Positions 5,528-10,150 of a stretch of 12,157 nt of DNA are shown piece by piece. The stretch comes from Leucobacter sp. UBA1945 (GTDB lineage: Bacteria > Actinomycetota > Actinomycetes > Actinomycetales > Microbacteriaceae). Within the stretch, counting starts at the first letter, position 1, and every line of letters begins with the position of its first letter. The position numbers and the translations under genes were made by a program. The stretch covers positions 10,770-22,926 of the forward strand of contig DDEV01000070.1 of NCBI GenBank assembly GCA_002336855.1. The letters run 5' to 3'. The notes below the pieces were generated by a model, which did not search any database, was not told the DNA's origin, and saw only the letters and a list, made by a program, of their open reading frames with translations.

Positions 5528-6333
5528 GCGAGCAGGCTACGCCGACACAGGCATCACCCGTCGCCGCCGCGATACGTGCGGCGAAAGCCGAACGCAAGGG
5601 CGCGCTCGTCGGGTACCTCCCAGTCGGGTTTCCCGACCTCGACACGAGCGTAGAGGCAGCCATTGCGATGGCTCGCAGCGGCGCAGACGTGCTCGAATTC
5701 GGGGTTCCCTACAGCGACCCGGTCATGGACGGCCAGGTGATCCAGGAAGCAACGCAGACGGCGCTCGCGAACGGATTCAAGCTGCGCGACCTCTTCGACG
5801 CGGTGCGTCGGGTGACCGAGGCCGTCGACACGCCAGTGCTCGTCATGACCTACTTCAACCCGGTGATGCAGTACGGGGTCGATCGCTTCGCCGCCGACCT
5901 CGCGGCCGCTGGGGGCGCCGGCCTCATCACGCCAGATATCACGCCCGATGCCGCCGACGAATGGATCGCTGCGAGCAAGCGCCACGGGCTCGACCGCGTG
6001 TTTCTCGCCGCCCCGACCTCGAGCGACGAGCGCCTGCGCATGATCGCAGAGGCCGGCACCGGGTTCGTCTACACCGTCTCGACGATGGGCATCACGGGCG
6101 AGCGCAGCTCGCTCGATGCCGCCGCACGAACCCTCACCGAGCGGCTTCGCACCGCCGAGGCAGAGCTTGCCTGCGTCGGCATCGGTATCTCGACGGCTGA
6201 ACACGTTGCGGCAACGCTCGACTACGCAGACGGCGCGATCGTCGGCACGGTATTCGTGCGGGCGTTGCGTGATGGGGGAGTCGAGGGGCTCGCCGCCTCC
6301 GTGCGCGAACTCGCCGCGGGCACCCAGCGATGA
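5524..6333 (+). CDS. trpA: Tryptophan synthase alpha chain TrpA
   Basis: TrpA cleaves indole-3-glycerol phosphate to indole and glyceraldehyde 3-phosphate and passes indole to TrpB in the alpha2-beta2 complex. It is a 269-residue TIM barrel of normal length. The signature LEFGVPYSDPVMDG (57-70) carries the two catalytic acids, E58 and D69, equivalent to Glu49 and Asp60 of the Salmonella enzyme. MTYFNPVMQYG, FLAAPTSSDERL and VYTVSTMGITG are the next barrel motifs, and VGIGIS and GAIVGTVFVRAL form the phosphate site. The ATG overlaps the trpB stop, and a GGGAG ribosome-binding site at 5511-5515 sits eight bases upstream. It is the last trp gene of the unit; 72 bases separate it from lgt and no clear terminator is seen, so read-through is likely. 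Confidence 0.97.
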   Translation: MSEQATPTQASPVAAAIRAAKAERKGALVGYLPVGFPDLDTSVEAAIAMARSGADVLEFGVPYSDPVMDGQVIQEATQTALANGFKLRDLFDAVRRVTEAVDTPVLVMTYFNPVMQYGVDRFAADLAAAGGAGLITPDITPDAADEWIAASKRHGLDRVFLAAPTSSDERLRMIAEAGTGFVYTVSTMGITGERSSLDAAARTLTERLRTAEAELACVGIGISTAEHVAATLDYADGAIVGTVFVRALRDGGVEGLAASVRELAAGTQR

Positions 6334-6350
6334 CCCTCAATGCAGCCCGA

Positions 6351-6356
6351 TAAGAT
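6351..6356 (+). promoter_or_regulatory. Possible -10 box of an internal lgt promoter
   Basis: TAAGAT in the trpA-lgt gap resembles a -10 hexamer (TANNNT) and would place a start near 6363. No convincing -35 is visible. The perfect inverted repeat GTGCC (6368-6372) / GGCAC (6378-6382) with loop TAATC would lie in the resulting leader. It is weakly supported. Confidence 0.3.
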
Positions 6357-6405
6357 TGACCCTACGCGTGCCTAATCGGCACTGATGTGTGTGAAAGTGC
6401 AGTTC

Positions 6406-7341
6406 ATGGTTCTTCCTCTTCCGATGAGTATTCCCAGCCCCGACCTTCAGTTCCTGCAGATCGGCCCGCTGCGAATCTACTTCTACGCGCTGTGCATTCT
6501 GACGGGCATCGTCTGCGCGGCAATCTGGACGGGCAGCCGTCTCTCGAAGCGCGGCGGTGAGCGCGGGGCCGTGATCGACTTCACTGTCTGGTCGGTCGTG
6601 CTCGGCATTGTCGGGGCTCGCATTTACCACGTGCTCACGCACTGGGGCTTCTACTTCGCCGAGGGGCGCCAGTGGTGGAACCCATTCGAGCGCGATGCGA
6701 TCTGGAACATCTGGGACGGCGGTATCGCAATTTTCGGTGCGCTCATCGGTGGCGGTATCGGAGTGTGGGTTGCCTCGCGCATCACGGGCATCAAGTTCTG
6801 GTCGTTCGCCGATGCGCTCGTGCCGGGCCTGCTGCTCGCACAGGCCTTCGGCCGCCTCGGCAACTGGTTCAACCACGAACTCTTCGGCGGCCCGACTACG
6901 CTGCCGTGGGGCCTTGAGATCGAGAGCGGCAACGCGGCGTTTCCGATCGGCCTGCCCGAAGGCACTCTCTTTCACCCAACGTTTCTCTACGAGATTCTGT
7001 GGAACCTGCTCGGCCTCGTCGTGCTGCTGTGGCTCGAGCGCAAGCTTCGCCCGCGTTGGGGTAGCTTCTTCGGCATGTACCTGATCTGGTACGGCATTGG
7101 CCGATTCTTCATCGAGGGCATGCGCGTCGATCCGAGCCTCATCTTCCTCGGCCTTCGAAGCAACCAGCTCACCGCTCTGCTCGCGGTGCTCGTGGGCATC
7201 GCCATCATTCTGGTGCAGCGCCGCCGCCACGTCGGTCTTGAGAACACGATCTACCTGCCGGGGCGTTCGAACCCCAGCGATTCGAATGAGCGCCTCACGG
7301 CGAATCCCGAAGAATACTTCCACGTACTAGAAAAGAAATAG
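6406..7341 (+). CDS. lgt: Prolipoprotein diacylglyceryl transferase Lgt
   Basis: Lgt is an integral membrane enzyme that moves a diacylglyceryl group from phosphatidylglycerol to the lipobox cysteine of prelipoproteins, the first step of lipoprotein maturation. From this start it has 311 residues and about seven hydrophobic segments. The signature GRLGNWFNHELFGG (149-162) contains R150 and E158, matching E. coli Arg143 and Glu151; the late IEGMRVDPS block supplies the second essential arginine. Where E. coli has His103, this protein reads GGIAIFGALIG with no histidine, as I recall for other actinobacterial Lgts. The start is uncertain: ATG at 6385, 6406 and 6424 are all in frame and none has a strong ribosome-binding site. 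6406 has GAAAG eight bases upstream, and 6424 gives MSIPSP, a common N-terminus. The stop is three bases before pyk. Confidence 0.92.
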   Translation: MVLPLPMSIPSPDLQFLQIGPLRIYFYALCILTGIVCAAIWTGSRLSKRGGERGAVIDFTVWSVVLGIVGARIYHVLTHWGFYFAEGRQWWNPFERDAIWNIWDGGIAIFGALIGGGIGVWVASRITGIKFWSFADALVPGLLLAQAFGRLGNWFNHELFGGPTTLPWGLEIESGNAAFPIGLPEGTLFHPTFLYEILWNLLGLVVLLWLERKLRPRWGSFFGMYLIWYGIGRFFIEGMRVDPSLIFLGLRSNQLTALLAVLVGIAIILVQRRRHVGLENTIYLPGRSNPSDSNERLTANPEEYFHVLEKK

Positions 7342-7344
7342 AGC

Positions 7345-8820
7345 ATGCGCCACGCCAAGATCGTCGCCACCTGGGGTCCTGCTGTTTCGAGCTACGACCA
7401 CACACTTGAACTGATTCGTGCCGGCGTGAACGTGGCGCGGCTGAACATGTCGCACGGCGTGCACAACGTGCACGAGGGCATCTACCGCAACATTCGTCGC
7501 GCTGAGAACGAGGTCGGGCGACCGATAGCGGTGCTCGCCGACCTGCAGGGGCCGAAGATTCGCCTCGGCGTCTTCGGTGACGGCCCGCACGAGCTCGAGG
7601 TCGGTGACGAGTTTGCGATCACGACCCGCGATATCGTCGGCGACCGCACGATCTGCGGAACTACCCACAAGGGGTTGCCCGGCGACGTGCGAGTGGGTGA
7701 TCCTCTGCTCATCGACGACGGCAAGGTCGGACTGCGAGCTACGCGCGTTACCGAAGATACCGTGTACACGGTGGTCGAGATTCCGGGCGCCGTGTCAAAC
7801 AATAAAGGGATCAACCTGCCCGGCGTCGCGGTGAACGTGCCGGCGCTCTCTGACAAAGACGAAGACGATCTTCGCTGGGCGCTGCAGCTCGGCGTCGACT
7901 ACATCGCGCTCTCATTCGTGCGCGACGCGGCTGACGTCACCCGCGTGCACGAGATCATGGCAGAAGAGGGCATCAAGCTGCCGGTGATCGCGAAGATCGA
8001 GAAGCCGCAGGCGGTCGAGAACCTTGAGAGCATCACCGATGCGTTCGACGGGATCATGGTCGCGCGCGGCGACCTGGGTGTCGAACTGCCGCTCGAGCGC
8101 GTGCCGCTCGTGCAGACCGAGGCGATCGCGATCGCACGCCGCCTCGCGAAGCCAGTGATCGTCGCAACTCAGGTGCTCGAGTCAATGATCGAGAACCCGA
8201 GGCCCACGCGCGCCGAAGCGAGCGACTGCGCCAACGCGGTGCTCGACGGTGCAGACGCAGTCATGCTCTCGGGCGAGACCAGCGTCGGGGCGTTTCCGGT
8301 GCAGGCCGTCGAGACGATGGCTCGCATTATCGAGGCAACCGAGGATCACGCGCTCGACCGCATCGAGCAGCTCACGGTGCGCCCGCGCACTCAGGGCGGC
8401 GCACTGACGCTGGCCGCGGCAGACGTCGCCGAGTTCATCGGGGCCAAGTTCATCTGCGTCTTCACCGAGTCGGGAGACACGGTGCGCCGGTTCTCGCGCC
8501 TGCGCAAGCCGATTCCGATCATCGGGTTCACTCCGAGTCGCTCGATTCGCAGGCGCATGGAGCTCACCTGGGGTGCGCAGAGCTTCGAGGTGCCGCGCGT
8601 GTTCAGCACCGATGAGATGTTCGAGCAGGTCGACAAGGTGCTGCTCGATTCTGAGCGCATCGAGATCGGTGAAAAGGTGCTCATCATCGCCGGTTCGCCT
8701 CCCGGGGTGATCGGGTCAACGAACACCCTGCGCATTCATCGAATGGGTGAGACGACCGGTCTGTTGCCAGAGGCCGGGCCTCGGAAACACACCATCGGAC
8801 GCGGCCACGTTCCGCTGTAA
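7345..8820 (+). CDS. pyk: Pyruvate kinase
   Basis: Pyruvate kinase transfers phosphate from phosphoenolpyruvate to ADP, giving pyruvate and ATP at the end of glycolysis. The 491-residue protein starts with MRHAKIVATWGPA, the usual N-terminus. It then shows LNMSHG (33-38), LADLQGPKIR (64-73) and the active-site strand PVIAKIEKPQ, with catalytic K217 and metal ligand E219. RGDLGVELP follows with metal ligand D243, then T275 in VATQVLESM, and MLSGETSVGAFP (307-318). The C-terminal domain (about 340-470) is the usual regulatory region. It is slightly longer than most bacterial homologues (about 470) because of a tail after GSTNTLRIHR. The start lies three bases after lgt, without a strong ribosome-binding site, so expression is probably coupled to lgt. 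Known actinobacterial synteny places pyk near lgt. Confidence 0.96.
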   Translation: MRHAKIVATWGPAVSSYDHTLELIRAGVNVARLNMSHGVHNVHEGIYRNIRRAENEVGRPIAVLADLQGPKIRLGVFGDGPHELEVGDEFAITTRDIVGDRTICGTTHKGLPGDVRVGDPLLIDDGKVGLRATRVTEDTVYTVVEIPGAVSNNKGINLPGVAVNVPALSDKDEDDLRWALQLGVDYIALSFVRDAADVTRVHEIMAEEGIKLPVIAKIEKPQAVENLESITDAFDGIMVARGDLGVELPLERVPLVQTEAIAIARRLAKPVIVATQVLESMIENPRPTRAEASDCANAVLDGADAVMLSGETSVGAFPVQAVETMARIIEATEDHALDRIEQLTVRPRTQGGALTLAAADVAEFIGAKFICVFTESGDTVRRFSRLRKPIPIIGFTPSRSIRRRMELTWGAQSFEVPRVFSTDEMFEQVDKVLLDSERIEIGEKVLIIAGSPPGVIGSTNTLRIHRMGETTGLLPEAGPRKHTIGRGHVPL

Positions 8821-8833
8821 CCAAAAGTTGCAG

Positions 8834-8839
8834 TAGGCT
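8834..8839 (+). promoter_or_regulatory. Probable -10 box of the tRNA-Leu promoter
   Basis: TAGGCT, the same hexamer as upstream of trpE and polA, lies 11 bases before the tRNA 5' end, which would give a leader of a few bases for RNase P to remove. No good -35 is seen. Confidence 0.5.
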
Positions 8840-8850
8840 TGTAAGTCTGA

Positions 8851-8932
8851 GCCGGATTGGCGGAATTGGCAGACGCGGCGCACTCAAAATGCGTTGCCTT
8901 CGGGCGTGGGGGTTCAAGTCCCCCATCCGGCA
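8851..8932 (+). tRNA. tRNA-Leu(CAA)
   Basis: An 82-base tRNA that folds fully. The acceptor GCCGGAT pairs with ATCCGGC, followed by discriminator A. The D stem is GCG/CGC around AATTGGCAGA. The anticodon stem GCGCA/TGCGT has one G-U pair and loop CTCAAAA, giving anticodon CAA at 8885-8887, which reads UUG. A long class II variable arm (GCC-TTCG-GGC) is typical of leucine tRNAs, and the T arm is GGGGG-TTCAAGT-CCCCC. The 3' CCA is not encoded. It lies on the plus strand between pyk and the ANTAR regulator. Confidence 0.97.
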
Positions 8933-8933
8933 C

Positions 8934-8962
8934 TCAACAAAATCTGGGACGGGGAGTAGGGT
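8934..8962 (+). promoter_or_regulatory. Promoter of the ANTAR regulator, leaderless type
   Basis: TCAACA (8934-8939, four of six matches to TTGACA) and TAGGGT (8957-8962) are 17 bases apart, the best-formed promoter in the window. Seven bases then lead to the ATG at 8970, so the transcript should start at or within a base of the initiation codon. The -35 begins two bases after the tRNA 3' end. Confidence 0.65.
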
Positions 8963-8969
8963 ACTCAAT

Positions 8970-9569
8970 ATGACCGAACAGAACACCGCACGACGCGTAG
9001 TCGTAGCTGAAGACGAATCACTGATTCGCCTCGACATCGTCGAGACGCTTCGCGATAACGGCTTCGACGTAGTCGGCGAAGCCGGAGACGGCGAAGAGGC
9101 GGTGCGCCTGGTCGAAGAGCTTCGCCCCGACCTCGTGGTGATGGACGTGAAGATGCCGAAGCTCGATGGCATCTCGGCGGCCGAGCAGATCAACGCCTCG
9201 GGCAACATTGCTCCCGTCGTGCTGCTCACCGCGTTCAGCCAGCGCGAGCTTGTCGAGCGCGCTGCGGAAGCCGGCGCGCTCGCCTACGTGGTGAAGCCGT
9301 TCACCCCTGCCGACCTGATTCCATCGATCGAGATTGCGCTCTCGCGTTTTCAGCAGCTCGTTACTCTCGAGAACGAGGTTGCCGACCTGGCCGAGCGCTT
9401 CGAAACACGCAAGCTCGTCGACCGGGCTAAGGGCATTCTGAACGACAAGATGGGCCTATCGGAGCCCGAGGCATTCCGCTGGATTCAGAAGGCATCGATG
9501 GATCGCCGTCTCACCATGCAAGATGTCGCGAAGACGATCATCGACCAGCTGGGCGCGAAGAAAGACTAA
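8970..9569 (+). CDS. pdtaR: ANTAR-domain response regulator, PdtaR-like
   Basis: A 199-residue two-component response regulator whose output is RNA binding, acting by transcription antitermination. The N-terminal receiver domain (about 8-125) has the acidic pocket in VAEDES, phospho-acceptor D59 in VMDVKMP, switch T87 in LLTAFS and K109 in VVKPF. After a coiled linker (LENEVADLAERFE), the ANTAR domain (about 135-195) shows RKLVDRAKGILNDKMGLSE, EAFRWIQKASM and a closing hydrophobic helix. M. tuberculosis PdtaR (Rv1626), partner of kinase PdtaS, has the same layout and lies in the same region upstream of polA; PdtaS is not in this window. The ATG at 8970 is chosen because a well-spaced promoter ends seven bases before it; an in-frame start at 8889 lies inside the tRNA. 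No Shine-Dalgarno is present. Confidence 0.93.
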   Translation: MTEQNTARRVVVAEDESLIRLDIVETLRDNGFDVVGEAGDGEEAVRLVEELRPDLVVMDVKMPKLDGISAAEQINASGNIAPVVLLTAFSQRELVERAAEAGALAYVVKPFTPADLIPSIEIALSRFQQLVTLENEVADLAERFETRKLVDRAKGILNDKMGLSEPEAFRWIQKASMDRRLTMQDVAKTIIDQLGAKKD

Positions 9570-9592
9570 GGCTCTTTAGTAATACGTGCACG

Positions 9593-9657
9593 CGAACCCG
9601 CTCATCTCGACAAGCTCGATGGGCGGGTTCGTTCGTTCATCGAGCCTGTCGAGATGA
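9593..9657. repeat. Long palindromic REP-like element between convergent genes, possible bidirectional terminator
   Basis: Two overlapping inverted repeats are present. Arms 9602-9621 and 9638-9657 (core CATCTCGACAAGCTCGATG) are complementary at 19 of 20 positions, and the pairing continues inward with wobbles to a TTCG loop at 9628-9631. A second, exclusive fold pairs CGAACCCGC (9593-9601) with GCGGGTTCG (9623-9631), extending to about 14 pairs. It lies between the ends of the ANTAR gene and the minus-strand thioesterase, where a bidirectional terminator is expected, but there is no T-run. TCGACARGCTCGA-type palindromes recur in many actinobacterial genomes as far as I recall, hence the REP-like label. 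Confidence 0.6.
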
Positions 9658-9666
9658 ACTTGCGCC

Positions 9667-10098
9667 CTACTTGATCGGCTTGTAGAAGTTCGTGATGCGC
9701 ACGGTCGAGCAGCGGCGCCCGTCTTCGGCGGTAATCACGATCTCGTGCACGGCCAGCGACCGACCGCTGTGAATCGGTGTGCAGACCGCTGTCACGATGC
9801 CCTCGGTCGCCGAACCCGTGTGGGTCGCGTTGATATCGATGCCAACACCGACCATACCTTCGGGTGCCAGGTAGTTCGCGTGGATCGAGCCGAGCGACTC
9901 GCCGAGCACCACGTATGCGCCTCCGTGCATGAGGCCGAACGGCTGAGTGTTGCCCTCTACGGGCATGGTGGCGACGATTCGCTCTGCTGTGCACTCCGTT
10001 ACCGTGATGCCCATGCGTTCGCCGAGCGCGCCACGCCGATGACTGTTGAGATAGTCGAGGGTGTATTGAGCCTCGCGGGTGGGGGCGGTGTCTGCCAT
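9667..10098 (-). CDS. Hotdog-fold acyl-CoA thioesterase, PaaI/YdiI-like
   Basis: A 143-residue hotdog-fold thioesterase that should hydrolyse an acyl- or aryl-CoA in the cytoplasm. MHGGAYVVLGESLGS (57-71) matches the catalytic HGG...VVLxES segment of E. coli YdiI/EntH, with E67 as the likely catalytic carboxylate. The later strands VDI/INATHTG and VTAVCTPIHSGRSLAVHEIVI are typical of the PaaI superfamily. YdiI hydrolyses 1,4-dihydroxy-2-naphthoyl-CoA in menaquinone synthesis, a plausible substrate for an actinobacterium, but the neighbours give no support and substrate cannot be deduced. The ATG at 10096-10098 is chosen because GAGGA (minus strand, 10103-10107) lies four bases upstream; the first in-frame ATG, ending at 10116, has no ribosome-binding site. 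It converges on the ANTAR gene and diverges from polA, 52 bases away. Confidence 0.85.
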   Translation of the reverse strand: MADTAPTREAQYTLDYLNSHRRGALGERMGITVTECTAERIVATMPVEGNTQPFGLMHGGAYVVLGESLGSIHANYLAPEGMVGVGIDINATHTGSATEGIVTAVCTPIHSGRSLAVHEIVITAEDGRRCSTVRITNFYKPIK

Positions 10099-10102
10099 CT
10101 GA

Positions 10103-10107
10103 TCCTC
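10103..10107 (-). promoter_or_regulatory. Ribosome-binding site that decides the thioesterase start
   Basis: On the minus strand GAGGA precedes the ATG at 10098 by four bases, favouring the MADTAP start over the ATG six codons upstream, which has none. Confidence 0.65.
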
Positions 10108-10138
10108 GTCTCTCATGCCGAATGTCGGCGCTCGCTTG

Positions 10139-10144
10139 TAGGCT
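10139..10144 (+). promoter_or_regulatory. -10 box of polA, leaderless type
   Basis: TAGGCT is followed by six bases and then the GTG of polA at 10151, exactly the arrangement at trpE. No Shine-Dalgarno precedes the GTG and no good -35 is visible. A small inverted repeat, GCCGA-ATG-TCGGC (10117-10129), occupies the usual -35 region. Confidence 0.6.
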
Positions 10145-10150
10145 AGAAAC

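Noticed and set aside
6337..7323. 328-codon minus-strand frame over lgt
   Set aside because: It is a charged, low-complexity antisense shadow of lgt with no ribosome-binding site or family motif.
8851..8932. tRNA-Leu as an attachment site of an integrated element
   Set aside because: No integrase, no direct repeat of the tRNA 3' end was noticed downstream, and the next genes are core chromosomal ones.
8889..8969. Upstream extension of the ANTAR regulator to an ATG at 8889
   Set aside because: The extension would start inside tRNA-Leu and add a non-conserved stretch; the promoter geometry supports 8970.
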